Source of the DNA: Tribonema minus
Taxonomy: Eukaryota > Sar > Xanthophyceae > Tribonematales > Tribonemataceae
Reading direction: 5' to 3'
Assembly (NCBI GenBank): GCA_017506865.1
Contig: JAFCMP010000005.1
Coordinates: 248,001 to 312,000 of the forward strand
Length of the DNA: 64,000 nucleotides
Shown one piece after another: positions 23,901-34,188 of this stretch (the stretch's first letter is position 1; each line of letters starts with the position of its first letter). The position numbers and the translations under genes were made by a program. The notes under the pieces are model-generated. The model searched no databases. It was not told where the DNA came from and saw only the letters and a list, made by a program, of their open reading frames with translations.

Positions 23901-24512
23901 ACTCCAAAGCGCAGACTTCAACTTCCAGCCCGACATACAAACACAGAGAAACAGAGAGAAACTCACCGCGTCCGCGTTGTCGTGCCCGTTGTTGCCGACG
24001 CCCTTCGGCGGGTTCGTCAGCACGCGCCGCGGCATGGTCGGGTTCATGACGCACGCCGGGTTGCACGCGCGGAACAGCCGCTTCACGTCCGTGGTCGCCG
24101 CGCGCAGCGGCGGCGCGCCGCCCAGCGGCGCAAACCTCCTCCCCTCGCTCTCCCCCACCAACGGCCGCCCCCGCTCCCGCCACAGCCTAAACACTCCCGC
24201 CCTGATCTCCAGCCGCGAGGGTCCCGTGTACCGGCGGAGGCCCGAGGGGGTCCCGATGTGGACCAGGCGGGGGGGCGGCAGGGTGCCGCCGCCAGCGCCG
24301 CCGCCGCTGCCGTTGTATGGCGGAGGCGTGTAGGAATCTGACATCGGGCGGGAGCCGGGGTGCAGCCAGGGGCTGCCACGTGGGGGCCGCTGCTGCACCG
24401 GGGGTGCGGCTTCACTGTTGTTGCAGCTGCCGCCGGCCGTGTCGGGGGACCGGCCGTGGTGCTGCTGCTGTGCAGAGGATGAGGCCTTTGAAAGCAGCTT
24501 GCCGGCACTCAT
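11973..24512 (-). CDS. YAK1: Yak1/DYRK-family dual-specificity protein kinase
   Basis: Exons: 23967-24512, 20904-21092, 19028-19219, 17681-18022, 16379-16572, 15795-15963, 13185-15230, 11973-12839; all joins keep phase, giving about 1514 residues. ATG 24512 is the likely start. Exon 1 ends in [12 protein letters not shown] and GHDNADA, matching the conserved Yak1 motif before the kinase domain. Then come the glycine loop [11 protein letters not shown], catalytic Lys in VAVKVVK (about 228), HCDLKPEN (Asp about 326), DFG (about 361), and activation loop [18 protein letters not shown], whose second Tyr (about 375) is the autophosphorylation site of DYRKs. A Gly-rich insert sits between HCDLKPEN and DFG. 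The kinase domain ends at HPFITGE (about 588). The remaining 900 residues are low-complexity Gln, His, Gly and Ala, longer than in most Yak1 proteins. The family links nutrient or TOR signals to growth and splicing-factor phosphorylation, usually in nucleus and cytosol. Every intron of the kinase domain carries decayed exon-edge copies, described separately. Confidence 0.93.
12840..13184 (-). other. 345-nt Yak1 intron with open reading frame through it
   Basis: Donor CAGCAG|GTGGGG at 13185 and acceptor after a C/G-rich tract (AAACCAG) at 12839. The intron length is a multiple of three and has no stop in the kinase frame, so retention would add 115 residues. The intronic part is Cys- and Pro-rich and unlike the flanking polyQ/Gly protein, which favours a true intron. 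Confidence 0.7.
15390..15540 (-). repeat. Acceptor-side exon copies before Yak1 exon 7
   Basis: The start of exon 7 (GCGCAGCGCGAGCAGGAG, real start 15230) recurs at about 15395 and 15522, each behind a C-rich tract. The outer copy keeps CCCCCAG|GCGTAGCGCGAG but has an early TAG; the inner one reads GGCAG|CGCGAGCAGGAGGAG. Spacing is about 165 and 128 bp. Confidence 0.8.
16080..16285 (-). repeat. Donor-side exon copies after Yak1 exon 5
   Basis: The end of exon 5 (peptide [16 protein letters not shown]) recurs at about 16234-16282 and 16085-16137, reading [16 protein letters not shown] and [17 protein letters not shown]. The first copy keeps a GTGAGC donor and the second has changed it to GCGAGC. 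Spacing from the real end (16379) is 145 and 149 bp. Confidence 0.85.
17244..17560 (-). repeat. Donor-side exon copies after Yak1 exon 4
   Basis: The end of exon 4 ([17 protein letters not shown] through SDHNQ|GT, real end 17681) recurs ending at 17457 and 17244. The first copy is still translatable ([19 protein letters not shown] and on to SDHNQ) with a donor GTAGGC; the second has frameshifts and ends in GACTAG|GTACCT. Neither copy has the upstream half of the exon, so they are not full exons. Confidence 0.9.
18100..18178 (-). repeat. Acceptor-side partial copy before Yak1 exon 4
   Basis: The start of exon 4 ([17 protein letters not shown]) recurs as a decayed copy with frameshifts, recognisable by GCGCACGTCATACACTGCGACC. 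A CAG repeat (about 18172-18205 and 18230-18290, plus-strand sense) follows on its far side. Confidence 0.75.
18172..18300 (+). repeat. CAG/AGC trinucleotide tract in Yak1 intron
   Basis: Ten or so CAG triplets and then a longer impure AGC/GGC run inside the intron between kinase exons 3 and 4. Low complexity. Confidence 0.85.
18384..18411. repeat. Telomere-like tract in Yak1 intron
   Basis: GGGTTGGGGTTAGGATTAGG followed by GTTAG; a degenerate TTAGGG array inside the intron between kinase exons 3 and 4. Confidence 0.7.
19230..19985 (-). repeat. Five acceptor-side exon copies before Yak1 exon 3
   Basis: The start of exon 3 ([20 protein letters not shown], real start 19219) recurs with homologous starts at 19363, 19497, about 19644, 19849 and 19978. 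The nearest copy keeps an AG acceptor and reads [20 protein letters not shown] through HNHL; the farther copies are shorter and more damaged. The first upstream copy is 144 nt from the real start, in frame and with no stop between them. Confidence 0.92.
20235..20900 (-). repeat. Seven donor-side exon copies after Yak1 exon 2
   Basis: The end of exon 2 ([15 protein letters not shown], real end 20904) and the first part of its intron recur about seven times with spacings of about 70-112 bp, starting near 20811, 20704, 20600, 20508, 20438, 20349 and 20237. Each unit joins the exon remnant to a TTCAA-rich intron piece; at least four keep a GTGAG- or GTATG-like donor. Confidence 0.92.
21215..21510 (-). 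repeat. Two acceptor-side exon copies before Yak1 exon 2
   Basis: The start of exon 2 ([21 protein letters not shown], real start 21092) recurs near 21275-21215 and 21475-21400 with its CGCGCAG|AAT-type acceptor and about 100 bp of upstream intron, including a telomere-like GGGTTAGGCTTAGGGTTAGG in one unit. Period is about 180 bp. Confidence 0.85.
21834..21984 (-). repeat. Dispersed repeat, copy 2 (inverted partner of 558-699)
   Basis: Reverse complement matches 558-699. It lies in the 2.9-kb first intron of the kinase gene. The flanks on both sides are unrelated to those of copy 1, so this is a discrete element of about 150 bp. Confidence 0.8.
22853..22868. repeat. Short telomere-like tract
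   Basis: GTTAGGGTTAGGGTAAGG inside the first intron of the kinase gene. Confidence 0.7.
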
Positions 24513-27500
24513 GCGTGTTTGCCGTTCAGACACTCAGATCAACTACTTTGTGCCTGGCTCCCCCTCAGGATTGAGCCTGAATCAGAGCGCAGAAGGGTGC
24601 ACACATGCGACAAAGCAGGCATTGCAGACGAGCAACAGTCAGATTGCATCCCATGACTAAGTTTCAGCACTGGGGAAAAACGTAACGCTGGATCCCGACC
24701 TTATCACCCCGGAACATGACCCGCGCACGCCGCCTGGAAGTGAAGCTGTCTGTTGCGGGAATCGACTGCACGTCACACACAGGCGTCTGCACCTGCTCTG
24801 CTTTGTTTTGTTTTGGCGAGATAGACCTGGCGACCTTGCATGGTAACCAGCACCTGTCTGCTGTGCCTGCATGGCCTGCCTGTCTGCGTTAACTTGCTGT
24901 TGCTGTTTCCCGATGAGGATTGTGCCAGCACACACACCGCCAGCACTTCCTCACCTGCTGTCTCCCGAGCACCGTAAGTTCCCAGCGACAAAGTGACCTT
25001 GGCGCAGCGTGGAACACGTTTGCTGCCTGCCTCCATCGCCTCTCGCGTGCCGGGTCGGGAGTGACAAATTTCGAACAGCTCGGCAGCGCGCCGAGGGGGA
25101 AACTGGGGGTACGTGTCCAATGCATCGCATGACAGCCTCCATTGACAGGCGCCGGGGGGCACACAGTGAGGCACGGTGGCGTGTGTGCCATGTACACGAA
25201 CACACATTTGCCACGTTTCCAAATTCACAATGGCATGCGAGCCAGACGCGAAAGCTATCGAACGCACAGCAAAGTGCCAAGCAGCCTGCAGCAGCGGCAG
25301 CAGTAGCAGCAGCAGCAGTGTTGGACATCTGCAGAGTCGACTCTCGGGCACCTGTGACGCAATGCGTCACTATTCGCTGAGCTGCTCTTGTACAGTATGA
25401 TCATCACTCAGGACTTCAATTCGTCAACGACAAAGCACACCGCTCAAAGCATGACAAACCCCATGGGCTTGTAGTGTGCAGCAGCCAAGTGCATGCCTGT
25501 ACTTGCACTCTGAAAGCTCGCCGATCCTCCAGTCTGTGCGCACTGTGGTGTCTGTAAGGCGTTTGACGCTGTGGCTGCTTGCTCAACACATTGCCGATGA
25601 GCAATTACTTCATGGCAGGTTTGCTGTTGAAACATCAAGATATAACAGCAGCCTGAGGAGGCTCAGCTCGCGGAAGACGCAAAGTTCACAGCTGGCAGCG
25701 TAAACGGCGACGCGGCTTGCCCGCTTAGCTTCAGCACAACAAGAATAAACTGACCGCCTTGGCGTCCAGCGCCGCTGCAGCGCGAGGGGCGCCCACTAGC
25801 CGCGGGCTGCCGTCAGCTGCATGTGCTAAGCAGCAGACGTCGATGGTTTTCGAGCCTCATTGAGTGGGCGGTGGAAGGATGCGGCGCACAGCACCCACCG
25901 CCGCCGCATCAAGCAGGCGGAGGAGCGGGCTGCCAGCACTGCAACCGCGATGGTTGTGGATGCCGAGTGCTACCCAACCAATCCTCCTCAGTATGCAATG
26001 ATGGTTCCAGATGAAGATTGCTGCTTTGGCTCACACACGAGCAGCTCCCGGGCACTCTGTGCGCTCCAGCTGCGCTGCCGCGGCGGCAGCGATGCAGACA
26101 AAGGCGCAGACGGCTGCGGCAGCACTGCAATGCAGCCGACCGCCGCCGCCACGCAGCTGGCCGAGCTGCAGGTGGCCTATATACCACAGCCTGCCTTGAC
26201 CAAAAGACGCTTTTGCCAGTGCGACAGGTGTGCTCGGACCTGTTGGGACGCCAGCACCAGGGCTACAGCAACGATGGCGGGTGGATGGGCGATCAGAGCG
26301 GCTTGCGGCGCAGTATTCGCCACGGACACGTTTGCCTGAGAGCGCATGCTTCGCCACCATGATTGCCCGTTCACCCGCCATTGGTGTCATGACCGCTGAT
26401 GCCAGCACTCCAGGCTGTGATGGTGTTAAGGCAGGATTGGGCAGCGGACGTCAGTGCGTGCGCAGCAGCAGCCGCCTTCTGCGCCGCGTCGGCGGCGGTC
26501 TGTGCCCCCTGCACCCTTGGTGCTGCCGCCGCCGCTGCCGCTGCAGCATTGGTCTGGGCTTGGTGCGGAATGCCCTGGTGTATGAGCCGCATGTGGTCAA
26601 CAACGCGCTGCAAACCTGCTGCCCTTGACAAATGCGGCTTCGCAAGTCACTTTGCCGCTTTTCGCCGCCAGCCGTTGCGCTAGGGGTACCAAACTCAGCT
26701 GGTGGCGTGGGTCGCCGTGTGGTGCGGGCAGAGCATGGCACACCCCGTCATTCAGCGCGCAACCCTGCCCGTGTGTGCGTGCATGTATTTCCTGAAGCGC
26801 TGTTGCTCCAGAATGCCTGTTGCACCGACGCCAGTGTGTTGTTGAACTGGTTGGGGAAGGCAATGCCCCTACTCTAGGGCTTGGAGCAGTTGGAGTGTCA
26901 TGAGAACTTCAAACCTCGTCGTGCACACATCTACTGTACTGCGAGGCATGTATCCTTGCTGGCCAGTGGGGCTTACTGGGCTGAAAGCACCCTTGTGTTT
27001 CAAAACTTGTGACCGTGCAATTCGCGTCCACTGTGCAACGCAACGGGGCGGCACACAATCTGTCGCAGAACGATTGTACCAGCCACCATGGCATGAACGA
27101 CGAAACACAGAGAGCAGATAGACAGAACTCAAGCATCAAAGGAAGTTTGCTTCAGAGCGCTTCAGCCATTAAAACGGAAGCCTCCCGACTCTGTCCCCAG
27201 CCACGCAACAACAGCAACGACAAGGTTGTGAGGTATAATCAGCACCATGAAATGATGGCGTTCAATCACAACGCCAGGTTGATGTTAATTTCTGCTCAAA
27301 TGCACGCTGTCCCTGCCTTCAAGGGTTGGCGGACCGTTGCAGCAAAAAAATATCAGCCTGCTGAGCACTGCTATCCATCTCAGCTGCGGCGGAAGAACGC
27401 GGCCGCAATGGGTGCTGCATCAAACTGGAGTGCTGTCACGCAATTGCACTGCTGCAGCGATGCTCGGCAAGGCGCGCTCAGCACCAAAAGTGGGGGTGTG

Positions 27501-28240
27501 CACAAGGCCTGAGAATCATCATGCGCCATACTTACTGCGCCTGTCTGAGCACTGGTGAAGCTGCATCCGCCGCGCTGCGTGCGCTGCCTGAGCCGCGCCA
27601 TGCGATGACTGAGCGGCAGCGGCGCTGCGTGCGCCGCGCAGCACTCCATGGGGCTGCGCACTGCCGGCGGCGTGCAGCCCGGTCGCTGCAGCACAACGCT
27701 CAGCACAGCTGCTGCCATCATGGACCCCACCAGCGGACCTGCTTGGTCATCTTGGATGCGGCATAGCGTGGATAGCATCATCGACACCATCGCTTGCCAC
27801 GATTCTTGCAGTTTGGGTGCACGAAGCGCGAATAGCTGGCACAGCGGACACACCTGCTGCTGCTGCTGCTGGATCGCTTTGGTGCAGTTTTCAAAGCGCT
27901 GCTGAGCAGGTGGCAATGTAGCCCTTTGGGGAAGCGCGCTGCCGTGTGCGGGTGCGCGGCAGCCTCCTTCGTGGCCTAGGCATCATTGCGCAGTGCTCGA
28001 CCGGCGCTGCGGCAATCGCCGTGATTGCCTCCAGCGCGCTCCGCCTCGGCCGCGTTGCTGAGCGATGCGCGCAGCCTTTCAGAGCAGCGCTGCACTTCCT
28101 GGCAGGTCAACAGCGGCGTCTGCTGTCGTTGCCCTTCGCGGCGCTAGCTGTTGTGGCCGACGGAACTGTTGGTAGCTCTAGTCGCCTTGCCTGACCTTGC
28201 AGCCACGGGGCGCCCGCAGGCTGTCAGGGTAGCGCTGCAG
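24513..28240. other. Intergenic between Yak1 start and PPR 3' end
   Basis: Includes the kinase promoter and the far end of the decayed copies of the last PPR exon; weak resemblance to that exon may reach about 27550. Several GC-rich open frames occur on both strands (for example 25860-26339) but none has convincing splice sites or family-like motifs. Confidence 0.4.
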
Positions 28241-28249
28241 CCGTTGCGG

Positions 28250-28645
28250 CGATGTCCGCCATTCTTCAGCGTGTTGCCAGTGATGGTGACTGACAAGCGC
28301 CTTCGCCGGCTGCAGTCGCGAACTGCTATGGCCCGCGCTGCCGCGCGCAGTCCGCCACAGCAGCTCGCAGCAGCGCGCGCAGCGCTGCACGGCTTCCGCC
28401 GCGGCGCGCGCGTCATTGGCTCAGTGCAGCGCCAGCGGTTACATCCAATGAAACCGTCACTCGCTTCTGTCGCGCACTGCCATCACCGCGCTGCCAAGCG
28501 CGGCGCGCAGCCCGTCAACGCAGTTCGCGGCAGCGCGCGCCGCCGTCGCCCGCCGCCGCCGCGGCCGCGGCGCAGCGCTGTACGGTCTCCGTCGTGGCGC
28601 AGCCTCCTCAGCGCAATGCTAGCGGTTGCAGTCAACCAGAAACCG
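28250..28645 (-). repeat. Copies of the last PPR exon, including its stop codon
   Basis: The 3' part of the last PPR exon, peptide VMAVRDRSE plus TGA and the next bases (GTTTC...), recurs nearly unchanged at 28446-28541 and in more decayed form at about 28280-28400. Here the duplicated edge is the coding end rather than a splice donor. Confidence 0.82.
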
Positions 28646-31600
28646 TCACTCGCTCCTGTCGCGCACCGCCATCACCGCGCTGCCGAGCGCGACGCGCAGT
28701 CTGTCGGAGCAGCGCTGCAGCTGCCGCGCCATGCGCAGCTTCACGGCGGCCTCGGCGGCGGCGCGCGCGTCAGCACTCAGCGCGACGCCGGACGCCTCAA
28801 GGCGCGCCAGCAGCTCCTGCAGGCGCGCCATGTCGCCAAGCTCCGTCAGGCGCCGCACCTGAAGTTGAAGAAGTGAAGTTGAAAAATTGAAGTTGAAGAA
28901 GTGAAGTCGAAGAAGTGAACTTCAGGCATCAGTACAAGCGGAACAAGTAGAAGGGGGTCGCATGATTTAGTATGTTGTTGAAACACACCAAAAAAAGCGC
29001 CTGGTGTTCTTATTTATACATAAGACGGTGAGCAAGTGTACACAGGCAGATGCAGCGCGAAGGTGGCGACCGGCCCCAGCAGCCGGCCCATAGACACAGA
29101 CAGTGCGCCGGCGCAGCGATATGCAGTGGCCATTACGATCGGTGGTCATCACGATGAGCGGCACGCATGATGTCAGATGCCGAGCTGAAGTAGGGTGAGG
29201 GCAACAACCAGATTCCGATGCACACCATAACCGCTTGAAATTCTGCCATAGTGTCAGCTGCCCCCCCCTCCCCCTTGTTGAAACCGTGCCACCTGCAGCA
29301 GCCACCCTTACGCGCCCACCGTGCGAACGCCAACATACCGTACGTAACCTCTGACACACACGTAGGGCCTGCCTCGCCGCCTATCATACACACTGACCAT
29401 GCCCTCCAGCTGAGCAACCGGCAGCGCCACGCCGCCCCCCAGAGCGCGCTCCACCGCCGCCGCCGCCCCCGCCATGTTCCCCACGCGCAGCAGCGCCGCG
29501 AGCACCTCGCTGTGACAGCGCTCACCCAGCCGCAGCCCGCGCGCCGCCGCGTCCTCCAGCGCCGCCGCCGCGCGCCCCACGTCGTGGCACGCGAGGTACA
29601 CGTGCACCATCGCCGCGCGCACTGCCTCGCGCTCTCCCTCGGGCATCGGTGGCGCCGCCGCTGCTGCTGCCGCAGGCTCAGCGTCGTCCACTGCGCCAGC
29701 ATCGCGGCCTTGAACGGCAGCGACACTGCTGAACGGAGTCGCTGCTGCTGCTGCTGCCGCGCCGCCGCCGCAGCAGTGCGCCACGACTGCCTCCGCACCG
29801 GCGACATCCTGCGCGGCGCCGAGCGCGTGGACAAGCGCCGCGCACGCGCCGCGCGGCGGCGCTGCGCCCGCCGCCGCCGCCGCGCGCAGCGCCGCCAGCG
29901 CCGCGGCGCCGTCGGCGCACTGCGCGGCGTCGCGCAGCGCGGGCGCGAACGCCCACGTGTCATCCAGCGCGACCCCCGCCGCGCGCGCATTCCTGAGCAC
30001 TGCTGCTGCATCGCTGCCGCCGCCGCCGCTGCCGCTGCTGCCGCCGAGCGCAGTCGCAATGGTCAGCAGCGCGGCGTGCGCAGCGGCGTCCGCGCACGCG
30101 CCCGCGGCGGGCATCGCGGCGGCAATGACGTGGCGCGCGGCGGCGAGCAGCGCCGCCGCCCCCGACGCGGACGCCGCCGCTGCCGCCGCGGGAGCCTGCG
30201 GCGCGCCTGTGAGCAGCAGCGCCGCGCACTCGCGCGCCGCGTCGTCCGCCGCCGCCGCCGCCGCTGCTGCTGCCGCCGCCGCTTCGCCGCCATCCCTCCC
30301 CACGTCGCTCTCCGCCGCTGCTGCCGCGCCGCCACGTGCAGCATCAGCGGCGGCGGCGTGCGCGGCCACGGCGGCGGCGGCGCGCAGCACCGCGGCGAAG
30401 CTGTGCGCGGACTGCGGCACGGCGGCGCGGCGCAGGGCCGCCCACGCGGCGAGCGCGTCGCGCGGCCTGCCCGCCTGCGCGAGCGCCTCCGCAAGCAGCG
30501 CGGACGTGGCGGCGTCCGGCGACGCGCCGGCGGCGCGCATGGCGTCGGGGACGGCGAGGGCGCCGCCCGCGTGGCGCGCGCCGCGGGCGAGGTGGCCCTG
30601 AGGGGACGGGAGGGGGGTGGGCGGGGGGGGGGGGGGTAAGGTGAGGTATGCATGGCGGTGAGGCGCTGGGATGGGGCGGTGCGCGTTGCGAGGCACAAGA
30701 GGTGGATCACGCGCGTGTGTGTGTTGTGTGTGTGCGCGCGCAGAGGCATGCTCTGCAGTGTTGCGCTGGCATCTGATGACTCTCCGCCGACGTGCAAGGC
30801 AGCAGCAGGATGACAAGGGCATCCTCGATATTATACGCACTTGCAGCATCGCCGTGCTCAATGCGTTGCCCTGACAGCCCCCCCCAGCCTCAATGTCAGC
30901 TGGCAGTTCGTCGCAAGTTGATCACTGACAGTGCCTTTTACAGCAGCAGTGCGCCAATGTCTCCTCCAACATACGTGAGAAGAATGCGACTCGTTGGAGC
31001 GCGCGAGCACGTGTGCTGCAGCACGGCCGCCGGCGCCAGGACGTCTGCGATGGCCGCCCTCACCTTGATGAGCGGGTTGAACGTCACCGCGGAGGGCGCT
31101 ACGCCGCTCGCTGTCATGAGCTCTATCGTCTTCATCGCCGTGTCCACCTGCGGCGGCAGCAGCGCAGCGGCAGTGCTCAGCAAAAGCGCGTGCTTCAAGT
31201 GTGCTTCAAGAGTTGTCTTTTGAGCAAAGGCAGCAATGCCTCAGGATGCTAGCTGCGACGCCAGGCTAAATACGGCGCTGCGGCAGCGGTCGTGGCACAT
31301 CTTGCGGAGTTATTAGCCGTTGCGTCGCTGAGCATCTGCAACAGCAGCAGCGCTTGGCAATCGTGCTGTGGTGTAGTCCCTTTTTCCCAGCTGTCACAGC
31401 GGCACTGCGGCGTATGCAGTATTGCAGCATAAGCGATACTGCAGCATACGCAATACACCCTCCAGCACCTCGGTGTGGTGTTTCGATGCTGATGGATGGC
31501 GGCGTTTCATGTCCGTCGGCGCTCGCCAGCGCTCACGTTGCCGAGGCGGTAGCACGCGTCCATGAGCGTATTGTAGCGTTTGAGAGTGCACGAATACATA

Positions 31601-33821
31601 CTGCATGCATGCATATGCAGTGGCGGCAGCGGCAGCACGCCTCCACGGGAAGGCGCACGCGTACATACATATGCAGTGGCAGCAGCGCTCGTCTTGCCGA
31701 GGCGGCAGCACGCGTTTACAAGCATGTAGTAGCGTTTGAGAGTGCACAAACACACAACACTTTGGAGTACCTACACACATACTACGCCGCGGTCGCGGCA
31801 GCAGTGCTCACCTTACCAAGGCGGCGGCACATGTCCACGAGCGCGTTGTAGCATTAGAGATTGCATGAATACAAAATGCATGCATATAGTCTATACATAC
31901 ATACATACGCGGTGACATGCGCGGTGGCAGCAGCGCTCACCCTGCCGAGGCGGCAGCACGCGTCCACGAGCGTGTTGTACGTGACGGCGTCGGGCGCGAG
32001 GCCGCGGCGCCGCATGCGCGCAAGCGCCTCGAACGCCGCCTCCAGCGCCGCCGCGCCGCCGACGCCGCGCAGCGCGCGTAGCAGCGCGTTGTAGCCGCGC
32101 ACGTCCATGCGCGCGCCGCCGTCCTGCGCCTCGAGCTCCTGCGAGGGCGGCGCGTGCACGCGCATTGAGAGGCGTCGTCAATGACGAATGACGATCGGCA
32201 GGCACAGTTAGAGCGCGGGCGTGTGCCGCTTCAACCCGAACCCTAAGGGGGCAATACTTAGGGGGTGTGCGTGTCCCCCTGGTTGACCGTCGGCAGCGCA
32301 GTCCCGATGATGATTCACTCTATCTGAGCACTGCTGTGCTAGCGCTGCAGGTGACGCGGGCGTTGCGACGCGCAGTGGTGGGAAGCAGACCGGGCCACTT
32401 TATGCACGTCTTGTGCCCCAAGCATTGGGGATTGGCGCCCAATGAGCGCGACGCGCGAGGAGCGCGGTATCTGGGTGCTGCGCGGCAGGGGTCATGCAGC
32501 AACGCTCAGCAGCGCTCGCCCGCCTGAGCGCTGCTGCCTGAAGTTCTCACCTCGCAGCACCCGATGCTCGCACGATGCGACTTTTCTGTACTTGCGTACA
32601 TGCGAGGGCAGCGCGTCTGCCGGCATGTGCGGCAGAGCGCTTGCGCTGCTGGGGCACTGCGCTGGCTGCTACCCTGCAGTTCAAATGGCACTCAAAGACG
32701 TGCAGTGCAACGCGCACTGCCCCTGACACCACCACGCGGCTTTGTGGCATGACACTATCGGTGACTCAGCGTCTGATTATCGCCAAATCGCTCTGCGAGT
32801 CCAGTTGGGCCGCAAGAGCAATGACGCGTGCGCATTGCAACAGCCCGCCGTCGAAGGAGCACAGCGCAGCAGGCGCGCTGTGCGTCGCTGACCCGCGGCT
32901 CACCTGCAGCACCTCCACCGCCTCCTGCGCCCGCCCGCAGTCCAGGTACACGCCCGCAAGCACGCTGTACGCGACGGCGTTCGGGACCACGCCGCGCGCG
33001 CGCATCGCCTCGAAGCACGCGCGCGCGCGCTGCGGCGCCGCCGCCGCTGCCGCCGCGCCGCCGCCGCCGCCACTGATGCCGTACCCCTGCAGCAGCGCAC
33101 TGAGCGTGTACGCCGTGGGCTCCAGCGCCGCATCCAGCATTTCCGCTAACAGCGCCTCCGCCCGCGCAAGATTGCCGGCCCTTACGCACAAGTTCAAGAG
33201 GGTGTTGTAGGTGACGGCGTCGAGCGGCACGCCCGCTGCGCGCATCTGCTGCGCCACGGCGAGGGCGGAGGCCAGCGCGCCGGCACCGCGCGGCGCGCGC
33301 AGGAACCGCTTGAGCAGCGTGTTGTAGCTCACGGTGTTCGGGGTGACCGAGCAGGGGGCCGCGGTGAGCTGCGACCAGAGCTGGTCGAGGGTCGCGTCGC
33401 TGCATCCGCAGCGCAGTGCTGCGTTCAGCACTGCATTCAGCGTGAAGACGTTTGGTCTGCGATTAGCTTTGATGGTGTCTAGCGTGGCGAGCACGGTGGT
33501 CATGTCTCCTCTCTGGCCGGCCCTCTCGATGTGCTTGTTGAGCTGCATCAGGGACGGCCCCGTGCGGTATCTTCTGGCATCGCCGATGCTATTGCGGTCG
33601 GTTCCATTGCCTCTGCTTGCAAACGGCGATGGCGGCGCTGTGCTCATGCGCACAAGAGAACGTCGTTGCCGGCAGTAACAACATTGACGCTCTCCCAAAC
33701 TGCTGGTTGGCATTGAACCAGTGCTCTTTGACAGTATTGCTGACCCCAGTAAATGAGGCAGCAGCAGTCCATCGCAAAGCGTCCCCCACATCGCGAGCGC
33801 CAAGGCCCACTGACGGCCCAT
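28646..33821 (-). CDS. Pentatricopeptide-repeat protein
   Basis: Exons: 32904-33821, 31941-32138, 31064-31147, 29398-30597, 28646-28858, all joined at phase 0, giving 870 residues. PPR proteins are helical-repeat RNA-binding proteins that process, edit or stabilise organelle transcripts. About eight repeats can be seen, for example NTVSYNTLLKRFLRAP, DAVTYNTLLNLCVRAGNL, NAVAYSVLAGVYLDCGR, MDVRGYNALLRALRG, DAVTYNTLVDACCRLGR and SAVTFNPLIKGHLARG; repeats cross exon joins, which supports the model. The middle exon is very alanine-rich and its repeats are degenerate. ATG 33821 gives a hydrophobic N-terminus (MGRQWALALAMWGTLCDG) that could be an organelle presequence; ATG 33647 is an alternative start. 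The gene is divergent from eL34. Target RNA is unknown. Confidence 0.88.
31527..31865 (-). repeat. Three donor-side exon copies after PPR exon 2
   Basis: The end of exon 2 (YNTLVDACCRLGR, real end 31941) recurs ending near 31812, 31693 and 31537; the last still reads YNTLMDACYRLGN|GTGAGC. One copy lost its GT. Spacing is about 129, 119 and 156 bp. Confidence 0.9.
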
Positions 33822-34188
33822 CGCGCTGTGTGTGTGCGATGATTGATTCCAACTTCCACAAAGTTCAAGTTCTAATCGATGGGTGGCTTGTGAGCACCTA
33901 CAGGCTGGCAACCAGGGTCGTACAAGGTAAGCGTGCGACGGAAAGGCTCGCATAGGTTACCTAGTGCGTATTCTCTGTGCGACTGCCACTTCGCGTCCCG
34001 TTGGACCTTGGCATCTGTACACTGCTCTGTTTGGGTCACTGATAGCAGGCAGCCTCTGTGGTTATTGCGGCCGCCGAGGCCGGTCGCTCGATCGCCTTGC
34101 CTGGTACAAATCCTTGTATTTCTCAGCTTCTCTGCAGCTGTTTGAGTCCTCCACCTGCGCCGTTTCATCCTGTGCCTCCGGCAAACAG
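33822..34188. promoter_or_regulatory. Bidirectional promoter region, PPR / eL34
   Basis: Only 367 bp separate the divergent start codons. A donor-like CAAG|GTAAGCG at 33927 and a CAAACAG acceptor directly before the eL34 ATG suggest that eL34 has a leader intron in this interval. No TATA box is clear. Confidence 0.5.

Noticed and set aside
25860..26339. 159-codon plus-strand frame between Yak1 and PPR
   Set aside because: Cys/Ala-rich with no splice context; the region is partly decayed repeat.
29251..30639. 462-codon plus-strand frame rich in Arg over the large PPR exon
   Set aside because: Shadow of an alanine-rich exon on the other strand, with no protein-like motif.
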